64,000 bases of DNA, taken from positions 10,557,353 through 10,621,352 of the forward strand of contig JAJLRJ010000006.1 of NCBI GenBank assembly GCA_024195265.1. The letters are read 5' to 3'. The notes under the pieces are model-generated. The model made no database searches, was not told the DNA's origin, and saw nothing but the letters and a program-made list of their open reading frames with translations. The stretch is from Dendrophyllia cribrosa. Lineage: Eukaryota > Cnidaria > Anthozoa > Scleractinia > Dendrophylliidae. A program made the translations under genes and the position numbers. Shown piece by piece: positions 1-11,405 of the stretch (within the stretch, counting starts at the first letter, position 1; every line of letters begins with the position of its first letter).

Positions 1-36
1 TTGCACATGCGCCGAACCGTGAAACCTTCCCTTTAA
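1..36. mobile_element. Right terminus of the 418-bp TTAA MITE, cut by window start
   Basis: Bases 1-36 equal 12291-12326, the right inverted repeat of the MITE at 11909-12326. The rest of this copy must lie left of the window, so homology between the duplicates probably extends upstream. Confidence 0.75.
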
Positions 37-1307
37 CCCTAACCTTAACCGAAAGCAAAGCAACTTATCCGTTTTTTACGTTATACAATTCTCACTAAGG
101 TGTCCGACCTCCTGTTTAGTCATGGAAGCTGGACTACCTGTCGCCTGCGAGTCTATGTACAGCGTTCATCTGCCTCGCTCCCAGGCGTCGCTCAATTCCT
201 TCGCGGTTAACGGGAGCGTTCGAAATCGCAAGGCCAACTTCTCCTGGTCCTTTGCTCTCTATCCCGCAGGCCTTCTCGCGCTCAATAAGAGCCTGCGAAC
301 GAGGCAGGGGGATTCCATACAGACGGTCTCTTAAGGGTAACGGTCGCTCACAACGGCGTTCGAACCAAGAAAGTCAACTGTATTCGCTAGTTTGTTTTGT
401 TGAGTCGCCTAACGGTCAACAACGTACCTTGTAGCAGTGAATAACAGACCGTTAGAGACTAACTGATTTCAAATAATGTAAAAAATGGGACAGTCGGATG
501 AACAAAAGGAAATATTTCCTTCGCTTTAGAACAAACACCAAAGACACTTGACGGTATTCCTGTTGTTCTACAGAGAAGTATACACAAAAATCATACAGTT
601 ACTGCAATGGTTGGGTCATAAGAGACCCTAGGTTATCAATTCACCTTCATCGCCATTCACTCCATCTCGGATCACCAGTTAGTCATGACCAAGCTCCTTT
701 CATTTATCTCGACCAGAAGAGGCATCGACGGAAACTTTCTGACAAAAAAAAAATCGATAAAAGCAGTTGACAGTCGAACACAAAGATCAGATGACGAAAA
801 TATCCGATAAACTCCAAAATGAATGTGTTCCCTGGCAACTCGATAGAACGAAGAACTCGCGACAATCCGGCATTATTTAAGCAAACGTTGTCCGCTTCTT
901 AGGACTGTGAGGACTATTGCATTTTACACATCTCCGGTAACTGAAGATTCGCACTGGATGCCATACGCTGCAAAGCCTTCAGTCGTAGTGATTTCAACTG
1001 TTGGCGATAGAAGCCAGTTACGATTTTGCCTCAGTTTACACCACAAAAATGGAGTTTCGATGCCATTTATTTCGTTTTACCAAGACGGATCTTTTCAATT
1101 TTATACATTTTTCTCCCAGGTTTTCAACCACTTCCGTCACGCGACGTTACAATATAGCGTTACCAGGACGGCCGACGGTCACGCCATCCTTTCGGTACCA
1201 ACCCTTTCCCAGGAAACCATTTCAATTTGACCACGCAGCGCTGCTATTGGCTAAAGCCTCATGACGTCAAGTTAGAACGAGCCAAGTTCGCACGCGTGGC
1301 ACGTAGG

Positions 1308-1477
1308 TCAAACGAAGACCTTTGCTAATCCATCTGCGCCCGCGCTAGCAATGTACGGCCGATTGGGATGAAAAGCCACGTCATATATGGCTTCATCAAA
1401 TTTCTTCCGATGTGAAGTGATTTCTTGGACGCATGTTTTGCTGTCCAGGTTCCAGAGGCGAATGGAGCAGTCGTGAC
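1308..1477 (-). CDS. STRN: Duplicate of striatin exon 17 with stop, copy A
   Basis: Same sequence as 13598-13767, open to the TGA at 1308-1310. A candidate AATAAA on the minus strand is at 1066-1071. No divergence in the coding part is visible, so it is not decaying as an old pseudogene would. Confidence 0.85.
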
Positions 1478-1514
1478 CTAGGTGAAAAATAAAGAAATTA
1501 TTAAATATTTAAAT

Positions 1515-2100
1515 AAACAAAAGTAAGAACCACCTTGTACAGCATAATAAACAGCACAACAGGAAAGTACCGCTCAGTTGCTTTCACTTGAATGGTCACA
1601 CTTTAGGATTTAAATCACATTCTCAAAAGTAATAACCACCTTGTACAGCATAATAAACAGCACCACAGGGAAGTACTGCTCAATAGCTTTCATTTGAATG
1701 GTCACACTTTAGGATTTCATTCACAGACTCAAAAGTTAGAACCACCTTGTACAGCATAATAAACAGTACCACAGGAAAGTACTGCTCAGTAGCTTTCATT
1801 TGAATGGTCACATTGTAGCATTTTATCCACAGACTCAAAAGTTAAAACCACTTTGTACAGCATAATAAACAACAAGGCACAGGAAAGTACTGCTCAGGAG
1901 CTTTCATTTGAATTGTCACACTGTAAAATTTTATCCACAGACTCAAAAGTTAGAACCACTTTCTATAGCATAAACATTACCACAAGGAAGTACTGTTAAA
2001 CAGCTTTCATTTGAATTGTCACACTTCTGGAATTTATCCACAGAACCGCCTTGTACAGACAGACAGACAGACAGAGCATCACAAACAACACCACAAAAAG
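1515..2100 (-). repeat. Minisatellite array, about 106-bp unit, copy A
   Basis: Five to six diverged units, each with GACTCAAAAGTTAGAACCAC, the GTACAGCATAATAAACAG block and CATTTGAATGGTCACA. Read on the minus strand it is the same family as the array at 25560-26395. It lies between striatin exons 16 and 17. Confidence 0.85.
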
Positions 2101-2217
2101 TACTGCTCAGTGGTCGAACTTAAGAACCGTACATTAATGACAAGGCTGGTTGGTTTATGGGGGGGAGGGGAGGTGTTTATCGCACTCAAAACGTTTGCTT
2201 TTATTATTTGCTCTTAC

Positions 2218-2304
2218 TTCCTGAGAGTAGATAGAGACCATTAGGGTCCACTGCCAGACTTGTGACTGCGTCTAGATGCGCTACCATAGTGTGAATCTGT
2301 TTAC
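2218..2304 (-). CDS. STRN: Duplicate of striatin exon 16, copy A
   Basis: Same 87 bases as 14507-14593, with intact acceptor and donor. If the duplication is real, this pair is either an alternative 3' end reached by a 23-kb intron or an orphan tail with no upstream exons. If it is a haplotype artefact it is the same exon seen twice. Confidence 0.85.
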
Positions 2305-2610
2305 CTAAGTGGACGAAACAAAAATATTTAACGTTTAATTCCGTGGGAACAAAAGACGCTCAAAGAGAGTTTTTATACAGAATCCCCTGACTATGGAGAG
2401 TATGCACACGGCTCGCGCCTGCACTCAATTCGATCAGCGGTTGTTTCCTTAAAGTCCCATTGAACCATTTCAAGAGAAGTGGGGTTGTAGGCTATGCCTT
2501 GCATACAGCCCGATTTGAATTATAACATAACATTTAACACGATAAGAATTAAAGCTAAAAAGCTTGTGGGGTCGTGTATACTACTAAACTAATATATGCT
2601 AATTGAACTA

Positions 2611-2880
2611 TGTACCGTATTTTCTCGATTAAACGCCGGGCCCCGAATAAACGCCGGGTATAATAGAGGAAGTTGTAAGTAAGCCCCTCAAACGTTTATT
2701 TGTGGTATAATAAACTTAAGATTTAAGGGCAAGGTACACGGCTGCCAAGAAAAACGAATAATAACCCTTTTTAAAAAAATGGCGGGCGAGAAAAAACTGC
2801 CGATTCAAAGAAACGCCGGGTCCACAAGGCCAAGTTTGAAATAAACGCCGGGGGCGTTTAATTGAGAAAATACGGTACAT
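2611..2880. mobile_element. MITE with GTACCGTATTTTCTC ends, copy A
   Basis: Inverted termini TACCGTATTTTCTCGATTAA and TTAATTGAGAAAATACGGTA enclose repeated AAACGCCGGG motifs. 270 bp, no coding capacity. Confidence 0.8.
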
Positions 2881-4120
2881 AAAAATTAATAAGTACGGAA
2901 CTAATAACAAAGTATTAATCTAAGATCTTAAAATAATAATTTTAATTTCTAAAAATACACGTAATCACTGTCTCTATATCGAGATATAGAGGCAGTAAAT
3001 TAACCAATCACAGCCCGAGTTGTTCTACGACATTTGCGTCATGTGGATTTTAGGTTACCTAATTGGTTCTTTCTATTCCTTAGAAATCAGTGCGAAAAGC
3101 GATCACTTTTTCCACGATAAACATTGCAGATTGTTGCGGCCGGTCGAGAGTGAATCGTGTGATGCCACACAAGTTTAACTTTGTGTAATTTTCTGCTGCT
3201 GGCAGATTATTAAGTAATGATCCGCATAAGAAGGATAGCGCTGAACGGCAATGGAATGCCAAGCACGATGGAATGTCAAGATTGTTCATTGTTACAACTA
3301 GTGATCTCATTGGCCTAGACTCAAAAACCGCTAAAAAGTTAAGGTTCAAGGTGTATTTTGTCTAATTTTTTTAAGGTTTCAAGTAATTTGAGACCCAATC
3401 GCACAACATACAATTTTTAAAAGAAATTGTATTTGGGGAATTTCATCAAAGAAGCAAAATTATTAGCTATTGTCTTCTGCTATTCTGATTGGTTAAGCAC
3501 GAACATTTCCTAAAATTTATTTGACGCAAATGGATTTTCTTTATTTTTATCATGAAATATAATTATTAACCATCAGCTCCTCCTCTATTCTTGAAATCAA
3601 AGATATTCTATGTGGGAAAGAGCTAATGTCGCAGAACAATGAAGTTTGCTATCGTTCTTATGTGGAACAATACTTAATAAAGTGAAACTCGAAAGCAGTG
3701 AGGTAGGAAACAATAGGGGATGGAAATAGTTTTCTTTGGTTTATTATTCCACCCCCAAAAAAATGTCCTGTTATCGAGTCCTCTCGAGTGCCATAAACAA
3801 GTTGATTTTGTTAGCTACTTCATTTAGTCGAAAGTAAAAAGGACAATATAGTGGCTGATGACGTAGGACAACTAGGTTTTGATCACCACTGGCACCGCGG
3901 GCGCATCCTCCGTATTAGCCTGCGTTGCATTGCGTGCGCCAACAACAACTGGCTACCTCCGTATGCAAGGCGATACTTTAATACAGCTATTTTTATTGTT
4001 TGTTTGCGAAGGAAATGACTCGCATTAAGTGACTTAGGTGCTCGTCATACCCTTCACATTTGTTGGTGAAAGCAAGTATGGCGGCTTTTATTTGAGTGTC
4101 GTTAAACCAAAACCAAACTT
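2881..4120. other. Intergenic/intronic stretch, no gene seen (copy A)
   Basis: No splice-bounded coding block on either strand. It contains a short perfect palindrome around 2967-2995 (CTCTATATCGAGATATAGAG). The same holds for 15170-16410 in copy B. Confidence 0.5.
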
Positions 4121-4345
4121 TGGTAATGAATTAGTAATCACTCTGACCAATCACAACAGACGCAAACAATCCAATGAACCAATCAGAACTCCAAGCAAAT
4201 ACATGTCGCCGTCGCCAAGCGCGGGAAAACGCGTGCGAGCAAGTCACGATTGGTTTTAGTTTTACTTCTGATTGGTCGAGAAAGTGGCGCGAGATTTTTT
4301 AGCCAATCACAAGGCGTAGCAATGCAAAACCAAAGCAATAATTTT
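4120..4345. repeat. Dispersed CCAAT/E2F-like repeat, copy A
   Basis: Contains at least five CCAAT or ATTGG motifs and CAAGCGCGGGAAAACGCG, whose complement has the E2F-like core TTTCCCGCGC. Homologous copies are at 16409-16634, 49480-49645 and 51800-52035, so this is a dispersed element. Confidence 0.7.
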
Positions 4346-5311
4346 CGACACTCGATTGAAATCCTATCTCGCATGCATTCAAACTTTCCGATTTTATACG
4401 GGAATTGATTTTAAGACGTCAGGTGGAAGTAGGCTAAATAAGTAATAAGTATAAAAGCGTGTGTTTTTTTATATTCTTAATTGTTTCCGATGGAAATCTG
4501 TTCCAGAAAGAAGACATGGATTTGCGTGGCGGCCACAGAATGTTGACGGAGGCCTGGCGCGGTGGGGCAGATTTGGTTGGCATGGAAACAATCTATTTTA
4601 TTTTCCCGCCCTCCTAATCGTTTGCGTGCTACAGTAATTTGCCCTGTTTCTACTTCGGATCTGTTTTTGGTCCTTGTTTCAAATTACTGAAACCAGGAAC
4701 TCATTTATTTCCCATTCTCACTCAATTATCCGTGAAACAGTAGGCGGTTTGGATAGTTCGTTATAATTTGAACCATTATGTATGCAGATATTTCGTTCAT
4801 TATATGAAGTTATTAAAGTGCCTATAAACGCATACCCAGGTAAACAACTAACCTTAACTTTGGTACCTACTTCAAAAGTCTCTGAAACACTCTGAAACGT
4901 TCAGCGATCACGAATGTAGTGTTGGTACTGCTAATGTGATGTTATTTATCTGTTACTTCGTTTTAGTGACAAATTCATAATAAACTCGACTAAATTGCTT
5001 AGGGTGTTCAGTTTTTTAATTACCACAGTTGTAGCTGTAGGGTTTACCGTAACGATTTCATTTTGCTTCCCTTCCCCCCCCCCCCCGATTTTGTTATAGC
5101 ATGCCTCTGAAATAGCAAGAGAAAAGTGGTGTCCAGTGTGTGAGACGTGCAACTGGTGCCAAGCGCTGGAAAATATGAAACCGGTGCCAAGCGCTGGAAA
5201 AGAGACAGCTAGTGCCATGCGCGGGAAACCTTGTAGAAAACCGGAATCACTGAAGCACACGAAAACATGTAAGCGGTGCTACCGCCTACCAGTATCAAGT
5301 AACAGCTCCGT

Positions 5312-5430
5312 ATCAAGCGCGGGAAAACATGCAAACGGTGTCAAGCGCGGGAAAACATGCAAACGGTGTCAAGCGCGGGAAAACATGCAAACGGTATCAA
5401 GCGCGGGAAAACATGCAAACGGTGTCAAGC
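5312..5430. repeat. 28-bp VNTR, four units (copy A)
   Basis: Unit GTCAAGCGCGGGAAAACATG plus CAAACGGT, in tandem four times, with degenerate units from about 5130. The core CAAGCGCGGGAAAAC is the one in the dispersed CCAAT repeat. It lies 0.2 kb past the GPCR stop. Confidence 0.9.
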
Positions 5431-5650
5431 GCAGGACATCATGCCACCGGTACTGAACGCGGGAAAATATGCATCAGGTGACAAGTGTGAGAAACGTAAA
5501 GTGATTCAAACGGTTATCAAACAACAACAATAACAACAACTAGAAATGGTGACGTGTAAGAAACATAACTATTCTAATTAGTCATCATGTCCTTGCAGGT
5601 TAAGTTTACAGAAAAAAACGTTTTGCTATTAGAACATGGGCAAACTATTT

Positions 5651-6604
5651 TCAAGTAGGCAAAGCCGGCTGTCCTATTCTCTTTGGCTTACATCCGAACA
5701 GCTCTTTCATAACTTTCCTAAAACGACTAGCGCGCAAAGCATACAAAATTGGGTTACAGGCGCTAGCGAAATAGGTGAAGATAAACGCAGAATATTCCAT
5801 CCAGGGAGATTCAACCCCTCTCTTAAACAGTTGGCCATAAACTATTGTGGGCACGAAACATATGAAGTAAGCTACAACGATCATGGCAATGTTCCGGGCA
5901 GTTTGAACTTCTTTCAGCCGTAGCATGTCAAGCATTTGCTTCCCCTGTGCCGTGCAATCGTCCCTCGTGATCGCTTCGATGCGCCATCGACTGGTCCTGA
6001 CTGCTCTCCAAATCAGAAAGCCAAGAATGTTTATTCCTAGAAATGGGACACCAAAAATGCCAAGAGCAGCTTTCCAGCCTTCGGTTTTAAACAGGATTCG
6101 CCGGTACTCCATCAGAGTCAACCCCTCGTACGGCGCGAGTACTCTGTGGCGATGGAATCCTAAAGCAATTATTAGCACAGTTCCTGAAACCCAGATCAAG
6201 GCGATGCCGAGATACGCTTTAGGTTTAGTCTTCCACGTGTGGTAACGGAGCTTAAACTTAATAGCTCCATAGCGGTCTGCCATGAGGAGAAGCAGGGATA
6301 AAACGTTTAGGTAGATCATGTAGTTATGGAGAGAAGAACATACATAGCTGACCCACTTCCCCGTGAAGATGTTGGCTTTGATGATGTAATACCCGGCAAA
6401 GAGCGGCATGTTTATAATTGCGTTGCATAAGTCGATAACCGAGAGGTTCACGATGAAAAAGTTTGGAATTGTGCGCAGGTGCTTGAAGTGGTATACCACG
6501 AAACACACTAAACCATTCCCAACGACCGCAGTTATAAAGATTATCGCCAGCAACACAATCTGAATTAAGAAAACGGTTGTGTCCTCCTCGACAAAATTCG
6601 ACAT
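5651..6604 (-). CDS. Class A (rhodopsin-like) GPCR, copy A
   Basis: Intact 317-residue reading frame, identical to the copy at 17981-18934 except Thr123 in place of Met (codon ACG against ATG; the base differs at 6237 against 18567). All class A motifs (GN29-30, D59, DRY110-112, NPILY284-288) are kept. Position 123 is in the second intracellular loop, so the change need not be disruptive. Whether this is a second gene or a second haplotype depends on the reality of the 12.3-kb duplication. Confidence 0.9.
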   Translation of the reverse strand: MSNFVEEDTTVFLIQIVLLAIIFITAVVGNGLVCFVVYHFKHLRTIPNFFIVNLSVIDLCNAIINMPLFAGYYIIKANIFTGKWVSYVCSSLHNYMIYLNVLSLLLLMADRYGAIKFKLRYHTWKTKPKAYLGIALIWVSGTVLIIALGFHRHRVLAPYEGLTLMEYRRILFKTEGWKAALGIFGVPFLGINILGFLIWRAVRTSRWRIEAITRDDCTAQGKQMLDMLRLKEVQTARNIAMIVVAYFICFVPTIVYGQLFKRGVESPWMEYSAFIFTYFASACNPILYALRASRFRKVMKELFGCKPKRIGQPALPT

Positions 6605-8414
6605 TTGAATGCTTTAAATTGGCGCTGACAGGCGTTTGTTTGTGTTCTCCACGACAAGAGTCGAACTAATGAAATTCTTGTCAAGCTCAAACCAACAGGT
6701 GAACAAAAGCAAGTGTTAGTTGCTAGTTCAATTTGAAAGAGATGCGACAACGTCGACAAAAATATTCGCTGTTCTATTTTCAGGTGTTTTTTTTAATTCT
6801 TCGAGACGAGCGGTAAAACAAACTGTTTTCAAGCTCAAACTGAAAGCGGATGAGCGAAATGTTGACGTCTTGAATGAAGTTTTCCTGTTTCGAGTTCAGT
6901 CAGACTCAAAACAGCTAACGGACTGTCCAACAAAAGGTACTCAGTCTTTAAAGATTTTGAGAAGAGACAAAATAAGCTGATGCCAAGTTCAAACAAAGAT
7001 TAGAGCTTAGTAAAAAAGAACTCTCGATGATATAGCGTCCAGAGATTCAACTTCAAGCCGGCCGCAACGGTGAATTAACACTGGGGAAAAAAATCTCAAT
7101 TACGGACCGAGAGACTTAGCCGGAAACAAAATGCCCTTCGTTTTCAAAGTTAAAAGTTGGTCTTGAATGGTTCCTATCTGTTTTAAATCGTGTTTTTCAG
7201 ATCTCAATGCTTTGCTCGATTGCGTTACCGAAGTAAAACTTCGCTAGAACTTTCGACAAGTCAAACACAGGAGAAAGTACGACAGCTCTGAGCCTTGCCG
7301 TCAAATGAACTATGAAACAACACGTAACAGGCCTTTTTTCGCTTTTACTTGCGGTTCACTAGATAATTCTTTGCTTTGTTTCACCATCATGTTTTCGTTA
7401 TTCCGCGATAAAATAATAGGTATTTGTATTAATTTCCTCCAGATAAATACGTCGTTGATTGAACATCTATGTCTTTGTTCGCGTTTTTCCGTCTATTTCT
7501 TCGAGTTCGAAAAGAAAACTCGCGAAAATGCGATTGAAATGCTAATGCAATTAATCTCAATTTATTTCATCATTTCGTCTTTATTAACAGAAAATGATTT
7601 TACAACTTAATTTTGAGATTTTTATTGAGAAAAATTTAGTAATATTTACTTTTCGCGATTTTTCAACTTATGTTCGTAAGTTCTACAAATACATGTACCA
7701 TACTGTTGGGTTGAACTAAAACACGAAACTAAAATAAGTCCGTAAAATCAACCCGAATGGCATGAAAGTTTGGTGGGTTTTAAGTTTTTCGATTCAGTTT
7801 TATATATTTAGTTACGACTGGAAAAAAATCTAAATTATACTGACAACGCGACAGTGAAATAGGAAGGACGAATGTATGAAAGCAAAGAACACAGACTGAC
7901 AACATTACGGCTAAAAAAGGATCAACGTTTCGCCAGAAGGGCAATATTCATTTCTTGACCGCCTGTTATCCACTTTCATCCTTAGACACTGCCCCGTTTA
8001 AAATCATCAACTTCTTTTCGCAGATTCTGAGGATAAGCGGTATTCTTAACAATAACGTCTAAGTAGTTGCGTTTGCCACTTTAATTATCGTTTCATTTTT
8101 TAACACCATACATTACTACCTACGCAAGCTCAAAGTAATAAAGAAATCAACACAATTTCCAAAGGAAAAAGATCCAATTTACACCGCCTACACTTCAACA
8201 TCGCACTTGAACGTCAATATCCTGTTTTTACAATTTCAAAATATACAGAAGTCCAACAAACTTCTTTGTCATATGTCAGGATAATCCATCGATTCGTTTC
8301 CATGAAAAGCTGCTCGGAAGACCTTTTTAGTCATCTTAAAAAATCGTAATAAATTAGTTTAAAAACTATAGTTTTCTAGTAAGTAAAATGTCGCCTTAGA
8401 CTTTCGTAACATAA
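6605..8414. other. No gene seen between GPCR and SINE cluster (copy A)
   Basis: Contains the GPCR's upstream sequence and AT-rich DNA with short chance reading frames only. The equivalent in copy B is 18935-20744. Confidence 0.5.
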
Positions 8415-8960
8415 CGCCTTTCATGAATGTGAATACAAATCATGTATTTGAACTGCGGATAAACATGAGTAAACATTTGTGATCCTCGCAGTGTGCTCTC
8501 AACTTAAGCAGTTGTAAAAGCAACCTGAAAATTTTCAGGCTTGAATGGGATTCGTACAAATGACCTTGCGATACCGGTGCAATGCTCTATCCACTGAACT
8601 ATCAAACCACATGGATAGTAAATATATATGAATGTGAATATATGAAACTCGTACATTTGAACTACGGATAAACATGAGTGAAATTTGTTATCCTCGCAGT
8701 GTGTTCTCAACTTAAGCAGTTGAAAAAGCAACCTGAAAAAATTCTGGCCTGAATGGGATTCGAACCCATGACCTTGCGATACCGGTGCAATGCTCTATCC
8801 ATTAAGCATCAAGCCACATGGATAGATGGTCAATTGTGAGTTCGTAATATACCCGATGATAGTAAATATATATGAATGTAAATATACGAGAAACATAATT
8901 ATATTTGAAATGCGGATAAACATAGTGAAATTTGTGGTCCTCGCAGTGTGCTCTCAACTT
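8415..8960 (-). mobile_element. Cluster of tRNA-derived SINEs, copy A
   Basis: Two tRNA-like heads on the minus strand (about 8540-8614 and 8750-8818) with an A-box like TAGTTCAGTGGATAGAG and a B-box GGGTTCGAATCCC, each followed by a shared tail with CAACTGCTTAAGTTGAGA and CACTGCGAGGAT. A third tail at about 8890-8960 is interrupted by the TTAA element. The anticodon arm is degenerate, so these are not functional tRNA genes. Confidence 0.8.
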
Positions 8961-9786
8961 TAATAACCCTTTCACTCCCAGAGTCAGTTATGGAGACATG
9001 TAGTGTAGTTCTAACTTTTGAGTCTGTGGACGCAAACCTATGGTGTGACCATTCAAATGAAACCTCTTCAGCAGTACTTTTGCATGGTACCATTTGTTCT
9101 AACTTTTGAGTCTGTTGATGAAATCCTATGGTGTGACCATTCAAATGAAACCTCTTCAGCAGTACTTTTGCATGGTACCATTTGTTCTAACTTTTGAGTC
9201 TGTTGATGAAATCCTATGGTGTGACCATTCAAATGAAACCTCTTCAGCAGTACTTTTGCATGGTACCATTTGTTCTAATTTTTGAGTCTGTTGATGAAAT
9301 CCTATGGTGTGACCATTCAAATGAAACCTCTTCAGCAGTACTTTTGCATGGTACCATTTGTTCTAACTTTTGAGTCTGTTGATGAAATTCTATGGTGTGA
9401 CCATTCAAATGAAACCTCTTCAGCAGTACTTTTGCATGGTACCATTTGTTCTAACTTTTGAGTCTGTTGATGAAATCCTATGGTGTGACCATTCAAATGA
9501 AACCTCTTCAGCAGTACTTTTGCATGGTACCATTTGTTCTAACTTTTGAGTCTGTGGACGAAATCCTATGGTGTGACCATTCAAATGAAACCTCTACGGC
9601 AGTACATGTACTTTTGTATGGTACCATTTGTTCTAACTTTTGAGTCTGTGGACGAAATCCTATGGTGTGACCATTCAAATGAAACCTCTACGGCAGTACA
9701 TATACCTTTGTATGGTACCATTTGTTCTAACTTTTGAGTCTGTGGACGAACTCCTATGGTGTGACCATTCAAATGAAACCTCTTCG
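8960..9786. mobile_element. TTAA element with expanded minisatellite core, copy A (cut by gap)
   Basis: Starts TTAATAACCCTTTCACTCCC, then about nine units of 88-94 bp with GTTCTAACTTTTGAGTCTGT and GTGACCATTCAAATGAAACC. The N gap removes its right half. Confidence 0.85.
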
Positions 9787-10286
9787 NNNNNNNNNNNNNN
9801 NNNNNNNNNNNNNNNNNNNNNNNNNNNNNNNNNNNNNNNNNNNNNNNNNNNNNNNNNNNNNNNNNNNNNNNNNNNNNNNNNNNNNNNNNNNNNNNNNNNN
9901 NNNNNNNNNNNNNNNNNNNNNNNNNNNNNNNNNNNNNNNNNNNNNNNNNNNNNNNNNNNNNNNNNNNNNNNNNNNNNNNNNNNNNNNNNNNNNNNNNNNN
10001 NNNNNNNNNNNNNNNNNNNNNNNNNNNNNNNNNNNNNNNNNNNNNNNNNNNNNNNNNNNNNNNNNNNNNNNNNNNNNNNNNNNNNNNNNNNNNNNNNNNN
10101 NNNNNNNNNNNNNNNNNNNNNNNNNNNNNNNNNNNNNNNNNNNNNNNNNNNNNNNNNNNNNNNNNNNNNNNNNNNNNNNNNNNNNNNNNNNNNNNNNNNN
10201 NNNNNNNNNNNNNNNNNNNNNNNNNNNNNNNNNNNNNNNNNNNNNNNNNNNNNNNNNNNNNNNNNNNNNNNNNNNNNNNNNNNNNN
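9787..10286. other. Assembly gap of 500 N
   Basis: Exactly 500 N, so a placeholder length. It begins in the middle of a roughly 90-bp minisatellite unit, and sequence on the right is unrelated to the array. The true array length and the right breakpoint of copy A are unknown. Confidence 0.99.
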
Positions 10287-11216
10287 GGTCAATATTATCA
10301 ATTTGTGGAACTCCATATATTCTGGGTCATTTTCCCCATCAACTGATGTTCCCCTTAGTGATATAAATATGAAAATATCATGAAAATCGACTGTTGAAAC
10401 GACACGAAGCCCTGTAAGTATTATTAGTGTTAAAGAAAATATAACAAAGGAGAACATAGGGAGGGGGGGGGGGGGGGGGGGGGGGGGAGGAGGGGGGGGT
10501 ACGTCTTAATTGTGTAAGGTATTGGACGGGGGACAATTAATTTTTCTCCAATAGTAGGGGGGGGGGGGGGGGGCGAAGTCTAATTTTTAACCACTTCTTC
10601 CCCGTTTCTCAACACCCCCTCTCCTGCTAATTATATTGCACAGTCCCTTACAAGAAAAGTAATTTTGCAATTTTAGTAGTTTTCCAATATCCCCGAGAGC
10701 CCTGATGGATGCATTACAAACGAAGGTATTAAAAGAGGTTCAAGTTTTTTATTTATAGTCCCTAGAAATCAGACACTTCTCGCTTTAACTTTAGATTAGT
10801 CTATACAAGCAATATTTGAAATCAAAATTACTGTACAATTCTCTTCTCGAAAAAACAAATCCTCGAGCAAAAACATACCTTAGCCCATTCTTTAGGATAA
10901 AGAAGGAATCTGTTGACTCCCTGCAGTACGACCAACAAGTTTGACCAAAAATTGTTAATCGTATTTTAACACTTTTCAAAACTTAGCTTCGGCAGCATTT
11001 AGCTTGTACTGACGAAGCCTTCGCATCTGTAAGCGACAGTCTACAGTAAAAACAGACTTGTTTTTCCATTTTGCGATGTTTACAAAACGCAGGGCAATTA
11101 AAAACATAGCTCAAAGTACAATATATTTGAAGGAGTCAGTCGCGTTGGGGATGGGTCAAATGAATGAACAGCAAGACAGAATGCTTTTTCAGGATTATAT
11201 AAAGAGACTGGAATAG
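10287..11216. other. Spacer between duplicates, no gene seen
   Basis: AT-rich sequence with two long G runs (about 10464-10498 and 10557-10573) and no credible exon. It has no visible counterpart to the right of copy B. Confidence 0.6.
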
Positions 11217-11405
11217 TTAAGGCTGGTTTTCACTAGCGCATAAGCATAAGCACAAGCCAACATACGCAGACTCAGTAACGTGTTGATCATTAGTGCCTAT
11301 TGTTCTGTTTTGTTCAAGCAATTGGAACTAATGATCAACATGTTACTGAGTCTGCGTATGTTGGCTTGTGCTTATGCTTATGCGCTAGTGAAAACCAGCC
11401 TTTAA
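11217..11405. mobile_element. Foldback MITE, family 1
   Basis: Near-perfect palindrome with arms of about 76 bp starting AAGGCTGGTTTTCACTAGCG and ending in its complement, with a short asymmetric loop. It is flanked by TTAA-like bases. A second copy with the loop reversed is at 62921-63104. Confidence 0.85.

Larger units (their letters stand above)
1..9786 (+). repeat. Tandem segmental duplication, copy A
   Basis: Matches 12291 to about 22100 in the same orientation. The offset is 12290 at the start, 12289 after one A is lost in a run at about 2188, and 12330 after a C-run (13 against 26 C) and one extra 28-bp VNTR unit in copy B. Only about a dozen substitutions are visible outside the arrays, for example at 250, 1587, 3407, 4077, 4987, 6237, 7759 and 8938. 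The copy runs off the window on the left and into the N gap on the right. Confidence 0.95.

Noticed and set aside
122..334. 70-residue plus-strand frame (also at 12412-12624)
   Set aside because: No domain, no splice signals or coding bias. It lies in the region beyond the striatin 3' end and is copied only because the whole segment is duplicated.
907..1230. 107-residue plus-strand frame (also at 13197-13520)
   Set aside because: Antisense to the striatin 3'UTR next to the stop codon; no recognisable motif.
5312..5430. CRISPR-like array of direct repeats
   Set aside because: Units are contiguous without unique spacers, and the genome is eukaryotic.
5136..5456. Cys/Lys-rich repetitive frame (also at 17438-17863)
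   Set aside because: Produced by the 28-bp VNTR; its length changes with unit number between copies.
5925..6245. 106-residue plus-strand frame over the GPCR
   Set aside because: Shadow of the receptor gene on the other strand.
8735..8818. tRNA gene on the minus strand
   Set aside because: A- and B-box and T-arm are present, but the anticodon arm is not canonical and the same head plus tail occurs several times; a SINE fits better.
9458..10457. Reading frames of about 61 residues repeated in both strands, and longer ones running through the N gap
   Set aside because: They are the minisatellite read in different frames, or artefacts of N translation.
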